NCBI GenBank assembly: GCA_032433595.1
Contig: JASWJB010000064.1
Span: 1 to 64,000, forward strand
Direction: 5' to 3'
Source of the DNA: Conoideocrella luteorostrata
Taxonomy: Eukaryota > Ascomycota > Sordariomycetes > Hypocreales > Clavicipitaceae
Length of the DNA stretch: 64,000 bases
Below are positions 33,536 to 44,269 of the stretch, piece after piece. A model generated the notes under the pieces. It saw only the letters and a list, made by a program, of their open reading frames with translations. It ran no database searches and was not told where the DNA came from. Position numbers and translations under genes: made by a program. How positions within the stretch are numbered: position 1 is the first letter of the stretch; every line of letters starts with the position of its first letter.

Positions 33536-34438
33536 TTACTGGCTATATGGATCTACATTTGGTGACTCCTTCTCAATAAATGTGAAATGAGGCACGGCCT
33601 GCTTCACCGGGCCCCAATTCGCTACCATATTGAAGTGTCTCATACTCTCTGGATGCCTGGCTCTCCATTCGGCGTCAAGGACCCGCTCCATGCCACGAGA
33701 TAGGTATATAGCGACGAAGATATCTGCCAGCGTTATATGGTCTCCAACCAGATACTCCTTTCTCTGCATCATCTTCTCATGAATATCGAGGATGGCAATA
33801 GTAGCTTCTTTGCCAGTTTCCACAGCAGCCTTGTTGTATGGTGCCGGCCTAGCTAGGCCTGGAATCAACGGGAGGAACCTGTTGAAGGATCCAGTAAGCA
33901 TTTCATCAAATCGCACCGTAAAGAGAGGAGCGTAGCCTACCAACGACTCATGATCATGAGGAGCTCTTGGTTTGCCCAATTAACCCAGGAAAGCACTTCA
34001 GCTTCTTGTTCAACAGAACCATCACCGAGGAGGTTACTAGGTTTAAGCTTCGCCAAGTACTAGTGATCCGATTAGCAATGCAGATACGACAATTTCCAGA
34101 AGCTACTTGCCACTGCAATTGCCGGAACCTCAGTGAGCGTGACTGCATGACCCTCCAGTACAGGGATTTTGCCACGGCTCCGTGGGAAGCGACTAATCAG
34201 GAAATCTCTGTTTATGTTCTGCCGTGGGATCGATTCTGACAGCTCAATTTCGATACCTTGTGCTGCAGCCTGCAACCCCTTGTCAACATTATACTGACTT
34301 GTCACACATGGCTGGGAGCCATACAATGCTTCGGACGATGCGAGTTCGAGGATTGCCCTGTGTAAACGTCAGATAACCTGAGGCTAGGCTTTGATTAGGA
34401 GGGGAACCAACATCGTATCCGTAGACCTTGAGTGCCAT
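33536..34438 (-). CDS. Glutathione S-transferase-like protein (EF1B-gamma type)
   Basis: Probable glutathione-conjugating or lyase-type enzyme of the group related to the N-terminus of elongation factor 1B-gamma, common in fungal metabolite clusters. The last exon is 33878-33536, and the exon before it ends at 33941 (62-nt intron, joining MSRW to FLPLIPGLARPAPYNK). The middle exon carries the thioredoxin-like half: AILELASSEALYGSQ, GIEIELSESIPRQNIN, RGKIPVLEGHAVTLTE. It joins YLAKLKPSNLLGDG best if a GC-AG intron (GTG|GCAAGT) is used. The C-terminal half shows EVLSWVNWANQELL, KEYLVGDHITLADIFVA and the F/W-rich tail. The first exon probably starts at the ATG at 34438 (MALKVYGYD). Its join to the second exon does not keep frame with any obvious GT donor, so the 5' end is uncertain or damaged. 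Confidence 0.75.
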
Positions 34439-35177
34439 TTTAAGAGTATCTGATTAATGTCGCATGTACAAGCTCCTGCGAAGGACATTAGCACCCATGC
34501 AACTATTACCTTCTGGGTTTGAAACCGTATTTACGATAGGTTTGAATAATGAACTTTTATGATGTATGTGTCGACTGCGACGTGTAATTTAGATTTCTTG
34601 TCAGTGAGGCTCCCATGACCCTCCGGTATTTGTTCGTGAGTATCTTGAGCACACTCTTGCTTCTAACACGGCTGCGCATGGTCCACAGGCCTCGATGACG
34701 TAGGTACCATTTAAATAACTGCGGCTTTTGCCATTGCTCCAGCTATGGCGGGTACATCCATTTGCAGACACGCCTTTTATTAAAAGTGGAGCTGGATTGG
34801 ACAGCGTCAGCGTATTCGGCTGAATAGGCTTTTGAAATCGAAAAAACCACAAAAAAAAAAGAAAAAAAAAACACACCCCCCCCCCCCCCCCCCCACACAC
34901 ACACACAATCCGGAACAGCTATGATTCCTTGCGTGACGGTAGGCTAATGTGTCGGTTATTGAGGACGGCTTCGGGAGTAACCCGACAAGACGGTTTTTCT
35001 TTGAGCGGACTGCATATCCGTGCCCCAATAAAATTATAAAGTGGTGTCAGCACCTCTAGTTTCCTGTCATGTGCGAGATAATCTATGGCTACAGACAAGG
35101 AACAGCAGCTTCACCTAATCAGATGGTAGCACTCGGAGCAAACCGGAAACGCTAACGTATGTATCTCGATAAATCGT
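34439..35177. other. Spacer between GST and flavoenzyme genes
   Basis: This is the promoter side of the GST gene. It contains a compound A/C microsatellite (34,851-34,907) and no gene. Confidence 0.5.
34851..34907. repeat. Compound microsatellite A(n)-C(19)-(AC)n
   Basis: Two A-runs separated by a G are followed by (CA)2, a run of about 19 C, and then (AC)n. Such homopolymer runs are prone to length change and to sequencing error. Confidence 0.9.
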
Positions 35178-36696
35178 CTATTTCTCACTCCAAGTATCAC
35201 GCGACACTAATGTGACGTTCTTCAGTGACTTTGCTCCAGTACTTCCTTCCATTAAGTAATTGGCTGGGATCTGTCCATCACGGAGTGATCTCCAGGCCCA
35301 GGCCTTCACAGCAGGCCGCTCCATCCTGACGCCTTCCATTATGTCCACCACCCAATCTCCAATATTTGGTAAAAACTTGAACGCATGACCACTACCACCA
35401 GTCGCACACATAAGGCCTTCAAACCCCTGGACTCTGTCTATGACGTAGTGATTGTCAAAAGTGTCCGTATACCAGCATAGTCGCGTCATCCAGACGTCGA
35501 TTCCTTCTTGTCGTAGCTCAGGGAGATACTCATCAATAAACTTGGCGACTACTTTCTGTGCCTGCTCTGGTACTTGCGTAATCTTCTCATGCTGTGTCCA
35601 GCGAGTGATGGGTACGCTGCGTTCAATTCCGTCGGGTTGCAGGACTGGATTAGTGTACTTTGTGCCGCGGTATCCAATTTTGAGGACTCCGCTCTCGTCA
35701 ATTGGAAACCCGTATAGCCCTCCCTCAGCGCCGGACCTAACATTAAACATCCAGTTGGGGAAATTGGAATGATGAAATCGTGCCCTGAGGTCTGAATTCT
35801 CCGGTATCTTGAACATAAAGACAGAACCCGCTGTGGTCTCACAGAGTCCATCTAGAGAAGGCAGTATGGAGGGGGTCCAGCCTCCACAAGCCATGATGGT
35901 CATAAAAGCCTCGTGGGACTTCCCGTCTGCCGTTTTAATTCCGGTGACGTATTTCTCAGATTTGCCGTGAAGGAACGAATCAAATGCCCCGGCTTCGGGA
36001 TCAAGGAAGAAGCGGACCCCGAGCGACTTCGCCTTGTGGAGCGCAAAACGACAGGCTTTGTCTGCTTTGATCAAGCCGCCTGTAGTGTCTAGAACGCCAA
36101 TTATATTCTTCGAAAATGGTTGCATTGCTGTTCCTAATCCCCTTGCGTCAGCTATGGATCGATCCGCAAATTCCGACGTGATCAATTGAGTCTTGTGATG
36201 GCCGGCAGCTTCCATGGCATCAACAGTTGCCTTATCAAAGGCAGTCAAAGTCTTGGCGTCACTACAGGACAATACTCCGTTGTTGATCCAGATGTCATCG
36301 CCTAGTGCCATGCCCGGAGGAACAGAAGCCCCACTTGACTTCAATTCCTCGTTCCAAGAGTCCCACAAAGCAATAGCCTCCGTGCCAAGATCTTGGTACT
36401 CTTTCTGGCCCCCGTACGCGGACCGTATCAATTTGTTAATGTCTAGGAATCTCGTAGTCAGTCCGCTGCTAAACCCATGCGGCGGACTTTATCGCCTGAG
36501 CTGAAATGAGCTCACCTGCAGATGCGGAATCACATCCATCGGCGTAGGAATAAAGCGTTTCGTCGTAGGGCTGTTTATCAAAGACTTTGACATTTGTGTA
36601 TCCACGGCGCGCAAGATGCAAAGCAGTGCTGAGTCCAAAAACTCCCGCGCCGACGATAGCTATGGGTGCGCTGTGCTGCGAAATTGGGGATGTCAT
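35178..36696 (-). CDS. FAD-dependent amine oxidase of the sarcosine/pipecolate/fructosyl-amine oxidase family
   Basis: Flavoprotein that oxidises secondary amines or N-substituted amino acids to imines with release of hydrogen peroxide. Exon 1 is 36696-36516 and exon 2 is 36442-35178 (73-nt intron, joining DSASA to DINKLIRSAYGG), giving 481 aa. The ATG at 36696 begins MTSPISQHS. The dinucleotide-binding motif GAGVFGLSTALHLARRGY lies near residue 20. The CWYTDTFDNHYVID block includes the cysteine (about residue 383) that is the covalent FAD attachment site in this family. GGSGHAFKFLPNIG follows as expected. Relatives include L-pipecolate oxidase, fructosyl amino acid oxidases and FsqB of fumisoquin biosynthesis. 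Its neighbour, the PLP enzyme, could supply an unusual amino acid substrate; this link is inference. Confidence 0.9.
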
Positions 36697-37644
36697 GTTG
36701 AGTCCTGATAGCAAAGAGAGCTTTGAACAAAGATGAGATCTGCTAAATTGTGGAGAGAGATGTTTTATGAGTCATTATTGTTTATGTTATATGCTGAAAC
36801 TTATGTGAGGGCTTCGGTCATTGTGTGTCGTTTAATTTTTTTTTATACCAACGAGTGGCCAACAGATATACACGGTTACTAATCATGGCAAAGTTGCTAG
36901 CCGGCTTCCAATTTGCACTTATAGTTTAGTTTTTTAATACGGAGTATATGCAGCATAGAATTATTACTTACTTAGATTATCTCTCCGGGGTACTTTGTCA
37001 ATTTACTTCGCGGATGAATTGTTGCTACTACACCTGATTGACTACCTCGTTACCTATTGCGAGAGCTACGCCAAGTCGGGCCGAATCTGCCCCGGACCGG
37101 TGATATAATTGGTGAAGCGGTTTGTGGACTATATCACATCGCATTTTCTTGGCAGAATCAACATAATTATCAATCGTATGAGCATCCCAGCGGGGGGGGC
37201 TTGTAAGACCCGCTGCCAAGAGGCGTCCTGCCGCACTTCCCCCTTTGGGCATGGCATGTCCTGCGGGTATTGGCATCACATTAACAGATCTCCCGCATGG
37301 TGGGCATTTCCCCGAGAGGCCTATTTTAGTCCCGGTTGCGAAATTGCCACCGGCAAACAAGGTTCTCGTCACTTAACTAGCCGCCGGCCGATACGGGAGC
37401 GTTGACCGTCACCAAGCCCATCGGCAAACGGCTTCGGGTATACAGACTACTCGGATGTATTTCCCAACAAGCTACCCACTGCATGTATGTTTGAAGTTTC
37501 TGGAACCTAATCGAGGCGTTGGTTGTTGTTCTAGAAGTCACAAGTGCGACATCTCAGAAGCTTTATGAAAACAATGGAGGTCTTATTTTCGACCACGTCA
37601 AAAAGAACGCCTAAACTGACTCTTCTAGCCATAAATCCGACAGT
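36697..37644. promoter_or_regulatory. Divergent promoter region between flavoenzyme and DHA1 transporter
   Basis: A 0.95-kb non-coding interval lies between divergently transcribed genes. It holds an exact TACGGAGTA at 36,938, but no element can be assigned a function by eye. Confidence 0.45.
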
Positions 37645-39353
37645 ATGACCTGCAGCAATGACACATACCCTCAAACCTTCTCTCAACAGCGCCCGGGTGG
37701 TGGCAATGCTGCATATCTGATCCGTTTCGAGACCGGGGACTCAGATAATCCCAAAAACTTTGGACCACTCTACAAGGCTTGGGTAACACTAGTGATGAGT
37801 TCCATGGCCTTTGCCGGCTCCATGGGATCCGCCGTCATCGCGCCAGCGGAACCTGCCATCGCCGCCTATCTTGGTTTGGAACTAGAACCAACAGTACTCA
37901 CCGTTGCACTGTTTGTTTTGGGTGCGTATGAAGTTACAATACTGTGTTCATAGTTGAAGTAAGTGCTGAAAGCTTGCTCATAGGATTCGCGTTTGGTCCA
38001 CTGGTTTGGGGCCCGATCAGCGAAGTGTACGACCGCAGGTGGTCGATGCTGCCGGCTGTCTTCGCAATGGGTCTTTGCAGTGTTGGCACCGCAACGAGCA
38101 GGTCTGCGACTGCCATTTGTATTACTCGCTTCCTAGGTGGCGTTTTCGGTTCAGCACCAGTGAGCAACGTCTCGGCCTCGCTGGGGGACTTTTATGACGC
38201 CGGCACGCGAGGCATCGCTATGGTTTTCGTGTCCCTGTGCATCATAGGAGGGCCGACGATTGCACCCGTCATAGGCGCTGCTATTACTCATAATCCGAAT
38301 ATGGGATGGAGATGTGAATATATTCATCCAATTACGAAGTAGACCTTTGCTGAACATCTCATAGGGACTGAGTATCTGCATGCAATCATCACATTTGCCA
38401 TCTGGGCGGCAGCCATTATCTGGATACCCGAAACCTATACTCCAGTTCTCCTGAAGCGAAAAGCGACACGAATGCGGAAGAATATGGGCGACGACAGATA
38501 TTGGCATCCTTTCGAGAGTGAAAATATGACGCTCGGGAACATTGCCACGAATTATTTGAGCCGCCCTCTCCGGTACGTGAAGTCAACGTTATCGATGTTC
38601 ATCTGCCTGTATCTTTTTTCTAACTATTTCGGCATTAAAAGTATGCTGTTCACAGAGACAATGGTAGCATGTATGGCTTTATACGCGTCTTTTGTCTACG
38701 GAATTCTCTATCTCACTCTCCAGGTCTTCCCCATTGTATTCATGGAGCAACGTAACTATTCTCCCGTCGTCTCCGCACTTCCCTTCCTTGGGCTCTTCGT
38801 CGGCGCCACCTGCGCTATTCCAATCAACATCGCAAATCAGCCTCAATACCTCAAGGCAGTTGTGAAGAATGGCGGAAAACCTGTTCCTGAAGCACGACTG
38901 GTTCCCATGCTTCTCGGCGGCGTGTGCTTCTCAGTCGGACTGTTCTGGTTCGGCTGGACTGCGGCGCCTGAATACAGCTTTGCATTGCCAGTTATTGCGT
39001 CTGGTGCGTAGTGCATTTTTACATCCCATAAGCCGATTTTTTTTTTTAAACATAGCATAGCATTCATTGGTGCGGGCTTCAACGTCGTATTTCAGCAATG
39101 CCTCAACTATCTTGTTGATACGTACGGATGCTACGGCGCAAGCGCGATATCCGCTAACACGTTTCTTCGGTCTCTGATCGCAAGTGGTCTTCCATTGGCG
39201 GCTCGACCTATGTTTCTGAAGCTTGGTGTTGGACCAGCTTCGAGCGTACTCGGAGGCATCTCTTGTCTGGCTCTCCCTGCTCCATTAATTTTCATGAGAT
39301 ACGGAGCACGACTAAGGGCCAGGTCAAGCTTTGCTCCTTCAAGTAGTAATTGA
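37645..39353 (+). CDS. DHA1-type MFS transporter, five exons
   Basis: Proton-antiport drug or polyamine exporter of the major facilitator superfamily in the plasma membrane. The exons 37645-37921, 37984-38313, 38365-38572, 38642-39003 and 39061-39353 sum to exactly 490 codons (489 aa). Joins restore family sequence: FVLG to FAFGPLVWGPISE (motif A region), MGWRW to TEYLHAII, and PLR to MLFTETMVACMALYASFVYG. The fourth exon is separated by an in-frame 69-nt intron with a CTAAC branch site that leaves the reading frame open if unspliced. Hydrophobic segments correspond to about 12 TM helices, and GAGFNVVFQQCLNYLVDTYG is typical of TM10-11. As the only plus-strand member of the 28-39 kb group it would be the natural exporter of a cluster product. 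Confidence 0.9.
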
Positions 39354-40468
39354 GACTGTGAAAATTTGGGAGTGCTTAAAAATAAACAAAGACATGGCAT
39401 CGCTATGTCTATGCTGACGCCGATCGTCCACAGCCCGCTTCATTATATTTCCGCATCAACTTAGTTTCTCCATCGCTCCAAATTCTCGTGCCCACTTATA
39501 TTATGTTCATGTCTCCATGGGCATCTTTGTAGAATGGATTTGGAAGAGCTGGATAGCAATGGTCAAGGTAGCTGCGGAGTTTGTATGCGCTATGCACTTA
39601 AGTTTGGCACTTAACTTTCCGGGGAATTACTTCAACATGTTTTCTGTTCTGGCCTTATGGCCTTGTATCGTGTTGTGAGCCCTAATAAAACCGATTCTTC
39701 TTCAAAATAAACCTTGGTAGTGATGAATCTCAAACCGTTGCAGTTGGGCGTGTCCACAACTCTCATTTGACCGCCCCCTTCGTGTGCGTAACTGTCGCTT
39801 ATGTTAGGTCAGTAAATTTACCTGTAGCAATACTACTTATAACAATCTATAGGTCATTCTCTTGTGAGTCGTAGGACGAAAGTGTTTCATTACAGCCATG
39901 GAAAAAGAGCTGCAAACATTCGGGGGAACCCTAAGCGTTCGTCTTGTAGGGTACGCAAGCATGCGTCAGTGTTTGCTATTGAAATTTTCCATTCCGTAAA
40001 CCCGGAGAACTGCTCTTCTGAATACAATTTGCAGCCAGCTTCGATGAGTTATTGTGCTTGTAATTGCAACTCTAGAGTGGTCAAGTGGTAAGAAAACTGA
40101 TCAACAGATCCGGGTTAAAAAATTTAGTGGAAGTAGATTGACCTTCAACTCTGAGAAACCCTAATTATACAAATCCGTCTAGAAACCTCGTGGCCATAGC
40201 GGGCTAGCATAGTGATCTATGGGTAGTTACTTCCCTTCTGGAACTAAACCTCCGCGAGCTCTTGCTGTCTTACCTAACTTTTTGATCTATGGTTGCTACT
40301 CTCGCTATTGTACTCTTGAAACTTATGATTGTTCCGAAACTCAATGATTTTGTCGGATAATATATACCTTGATTACATCTTACTGAGTGAGTATTTAGTG
40401 GGCTCGCAATTTTGCATTTTGGAGCAGCGGACGTTGAATCTGACAAGTTTTGGCTTCAATGCGATAGT
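39354..40468. other. Spacer before the LTR
   Basis: No gene is recognised. The short frames at 39,864-40,091 and 40,329-40,592 have no domain, and the latter runs into the LTR. Confidence 0.5.
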
Positions 40469-40661
40469 TGTGGGTTGCACAGGGTTGTGCAATGATCTAG
40501 ATCATCGGCTTCAAATTCAATATATTCATAAGTGTCTGTTATCCAATAAGAAGAAAAGAAGTCACGGTGGAAGTCACGATATCGTCGTATAAATATCGTG
40601 GCTAGAAGGTGACCACGTGACGGGTTCTGTGCTTCCTATTGTGCTTGGCGGCATTCCAACA
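40469..40661 (-). mobile_element. Solo LTR with perfect 5-bp target-site duplication
   Basis: A 193-bp element runs TGTTGG...CCCACA on the minus strand (TGTGGG...CCAACA on plus). It is flanked on both sides by the direct repeat ATAGT (40,464-40,468 and 40,662-40,666). TG...CA ends, a TATTTATA box and the 5-bp duplication are the marks of an LTR retrotransposon reduced to a solo LTR by recombination. The TGTTGGAAT start is common for Ty1/copia LTRs. A related copy lies at 42,775-42,974 in the opposite orientation. Confidence 0.8.
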
Positions 40662-42774
40662 ATAGTGGTAATAACAACCTTGCTCTCGGCCGAGATCGTG
40701 ACGGGCTGGGTCTCTTCTAGCTTCCTGGTCTCGCTTGTTTTGGCTTGTGGAGTCCAGTCTGGCTTCGAAAGGGACGTATTATTTTACACCCCCCTACAAT
40801 ATATTCCACCCCTTGAGCACAACTTGTTGTAAGAAGATACTCCGCCCGTGACCGTAGCGAGATTGAGGAAGCCGCGCCGGTCTAATCGGTGGTCAGTCTG
40901 AAGCTCAGCGGCGCTGAGAGAGCCGTTCATCTTTCCGAGGCACTAGTCTTTACCCCCGTTACAATCCATCAGAATACTTTCGATGTCTTCCCTGCATCAG
41001 GTGACGGTTGAACCATATGCTCTTCCCCTCACTAGCCAAAGTCCACTTACTGCTCTGGGTGCGGCGTGTCAGTAACAGATAAATAAAGACCTCTTTCATT
41101 TCTTCTGCTCAATTTGATTGTTACATTATCGCTTTTTTCGTCCTTACTTTGCCAAAATTATGCTGTTCCAATCTCCCAGGCCCAACGACTCAGCGAAACA
41201 AACCGCCGCAGGGGGGCAAAAAAACCAACACAACCGGTAAATCTCATTTTGAATTAGATAGTTGATGCTGCTGAAACTGCTTTAAACTTGCAAAGCAGCT
41301 GTCATCGACGGACTATTAACTAACAGCTAGTCTTTCTAAGCATAATGCATTAAGCCCACGTTAACGGTCAATTAAATGGTGGAAAGAAAGGCGCTGATAG
41401 TTTGTCGACCCAAAAGACACACCCCCAGCACTCACGTACACTGGGGCCTGACACACGCCAGTATCGCTCTGTATAATTCGTAGAAGGCTTCCAGCAAAAC
41501 CTTCCTGTAATGCGTGGTAACCTTTTTCTTGCCGAGATCAAATGGTCGTGTAGGTTGCCCGCTTCTTGTGGAGCGACTGCACACTTTAATTAAACAAATT
41601 AATAAAAGAACGTGGGTGGCTCAATGCCTTAGTAAACTTCGGGGGAAAACTTCTGTTGATTGATGAATGAATGGTTCTCTCTTGAAGAGCATAATCGCAC
41701 TACTTATAGCTATACTATTTGACTTGGCCGGATTGGTCAAGTCCACAACGCACGTGAATTCAACCTTGTCACCCTAGAGGATCATTTCCGCCCACATACT
41801 ATTAAAAGAGGCCTGATTTAAATTCTTTGCTAGTGAAAACAAGCATGTTAGCTGCCTTCTTTCTGGCCATTGTGACTTAAATGGTTCTCGCGAAGGACTG
41901 TTCTGGCAAATATTATTATTGCGGGCAAAGTCTACTAGTTCAAGGTATGTGGGCTTGAATATTAGCCGGAATAACGTACTAATACTACATTAGGAGACTA
42001 TACTAGCAGAATAATAGCTGCACTTAATTTTTCGCAAGTAGAAGACTCTATAGATATTATAGGAAAATCTCTTTTCTATTGCATAGGCAATAATAATAGA
42101 GAAGTGATATGGCAACAATACTGCAATAAATATATAAATTAGGGATAGGGTAATAGCGATTATTATGCTGCAATGAAATTAGTTAAGACAGAAGAAGCGA
42201 ACAAATAGTATCATAGCCTTTCTAATGTATATCACTACTATAAAGTAATCACAACACTCTACTACATTGACATAGCTATATCCTACTATCCGCGGAGAGG
42301 GAGTAGTTAAGGCTTTATAGCTTAACTATAGGCCGCAAGTCAGCCACCTAAGGATACAGGCTATACTATTAGTATTTAGTAGTTTCATCTCTTAGTAAAT
42401 AGAGTACTTATATTTCTTTAGACCTATCCTCCTATAACTTTACTTTAAGTTAAATGTTAAAAGAGTTGCGCAAGGTTAAGTCTAAGCTATAATAAGCTAT
42501 CTAAAAGAGTACAGCGGATTATAAGGGACAGGAAACAAAATCGTTAATGCATCAGGTTTAATGACAAGGGCTATTCAGTGTAATCTGCAGTATGCGTAGT
42601 TTATCTGCAGAGCGTAGATCCTGCAGTGGTGGATACAGCTAACTAAATTTTGCTTACATTATTAGGAACAACCATGTGAATCCAGATTAGGATAGAATAT
42701 TGAAAAGGTTTCATTAACTTGACTGTCTCATAAGCGGAAATCTCCCAACACTTGTCTTCTATGTCTAAGGTGAA
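40662..42774. other. 2.1-kb interval between two inverted LTRs, partly RIP-like
   Basis: The left part is of normal composition. From about 41,880 to 42,560 it is AT-rich and TA-rich with stops in all frames, which suggests a decayed repeat. I see no retroelement coding remnant. Confidence 0.5.
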
Positions 42775-42974
42775 TGTTGGAATCTCGCCGCCAAGCACAC
42801 AACAAGAGCACGGATATCGTCACGTGGTCACCTTTCGGCCACCCTATTTATACGGGTATCGTAGGCATCATATCTTGACTTGTTTTTCCCCTCTTAGATA
42901 GACCTGACTATTATTGAATATATTGCATTTGAAGCCGATGATCTAGATCATTGCACAACCCTGTGCAGCCCACA
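42775..42974 (+). mobile_element. LTR related to the solo LTR at 40,469, opposite orientation
   Basis: A 200-bp copy starts TGTTGGAAT and ends CCCACA. It shares the CGCCAAGCAC start, the GTCACGTGGTCACCTT block, a TATTTATA box and a long stretch around GATCTAGATC. Direct flanks (GTGAA on the left, CTAAT on the right) do not match, so it is either an LTR of a rearranged element or one with a decayed duplication. It ends 40 bp from the stop of the Gfd2-like gene. Confidence 0.7.
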
Positions 42975-43013
42975 CTAATAATTATAGATAGCCAAGTTTT
43001 AACCCACTTATCT

Positions 43014-43932
43014 TTAGCGGTCCCGGAGAAATTGTGACATTATAGCTATCTCTCGCAGCCCTGCGCCGAGCGTGGCTGTAGACTTGTAGTTGGTGTTTCT
43101 GATATCGAACGAGGTGATTGATACACCTCGTTCAAGTGTCCTAAAGACAACCCACCTTAATGCCTCTAAACTCTTCAACTCGTCTATGCTGAGGCTGGCC
43201 GCGCGAGCAGATCCATGCTTTATGGCTAGGAGAAGCATTAAGTATAGAGAATACAGCGCATCATTGCCAGCATTGTGAAACTCTGATGGGTTGGGCTTGC
43301 AGCCTAGCTCAGAGAGTACTCCGGCCAAGGAGAAGTTTTTCCCATGTTGTAGATCGATACCCGGGCTATAGGGGGGAAAAAGGTAACGGGCCACCGAATG
43401 TGTATCTATACTGGTAATTATAGGAGCGATGTCGAATATATTTATGTCGAGGAGCCGCAGATTCAAAAGGTCTTGCCCGATGGAATGTCCAACCAGAATA
43501 ATGTTCCGTAAAGCATTGCCGTTCGAGGTTTGTCCATAAATACGCAGATTTTGCCCAACTATCGCGGGTACCTGATTCTGAGTAATTCTCCGATGCTTCG
43601 CGAAAACACACCTTTTTCTTTCTCTTTGACTTGGCAGATTTAGACAGCGATAAACCGGTGACAGTATACATACGAACCGAAATCAAACTCCTCAAATCAC
43701 TTGAGCTGCTCAGAGATTGAACATCTCGCGTGTCTAGTCTTGCGAACCCAAGCTGGGTAACGACAGGTTTTGCGCCGGAGCGTGCCTCTAGGTCCAACGA
43801 GATAAAGACAGCATCTGTGGGAATAGCGTGCTTGTCAATCTGTAGCCCCAAGAACCTCTCTAGTAGCTTCAGGCCGCCTAATGGAGGCTTTAATTTAGTG
43901 GGTTTTGCGGCAATAGGTGATGGCGTTTCCAT
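43014..43932 (-). CDS. Gfd2/YDR514C-like RNase H-fold protein with a frame break
   Basis: Member of the fungal Gfd2/YDR514C C-terminal family with a DEDDh exonuclease-like fold. Start is the ATG at 43932. The first frame carries AVFISLDLEARSG (first acidic motif) and VVTQLGFARLDTRDV. A second frame carries NIILVGHSIGQDLLNLRLLD (second aspartate region), IDTHSVARYLFPP, and FHNAGNDALYSLYLMLLLA with the late His/Asp motif, ending at 43014. The two frames differ by one base. The change lies between about 43,680 and 43,570 and could be an intron (a GTATGT donor is at about 43,675) or a real one-base shift near an AAGAAAAAGG run. I cannot find a splice pair that joins perfectly. The catalytic-type acidic residues are present, but activity is not proven for the family. 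Confidence 0.65.
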
Positions 43933-44269
43933 GTCGTTGAGGGGTCTGATTAGATGATACCCGTAGCCTTGATTGAAATAATGATGATGAAGAGGTCCGC
44001 CCTCGGGTCGTGTGCGCGCCGAGAGAAAGGTGCGCTACTTTACGTAATCTACGCTGACTAACTATTCTTAATTTACCCTGGCGTTTTGCTACCGAATGCG
44101 AGGTTAGCGTTTGTGTTATCGCGTGAAAACTCTCATTGTAGCCTCTAAATTTGGGAGGTTACAATAGCACGCCTTCCAACAGTGATCTCAGGTTGTTTAT
44201 GTATTTGCTTCCGAGAGTGCCAAATACAATGGCAGTTCGCAGCATCCTCGGTGCAATACTATACATTCA

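Noticed and set aside
34601..35028. Glycine-rich or phenylalanine-rich small protein across 34.85-34.91 kb
   Set aside because: The unusual composition comes only from the A/C homopolymer microsatellite.
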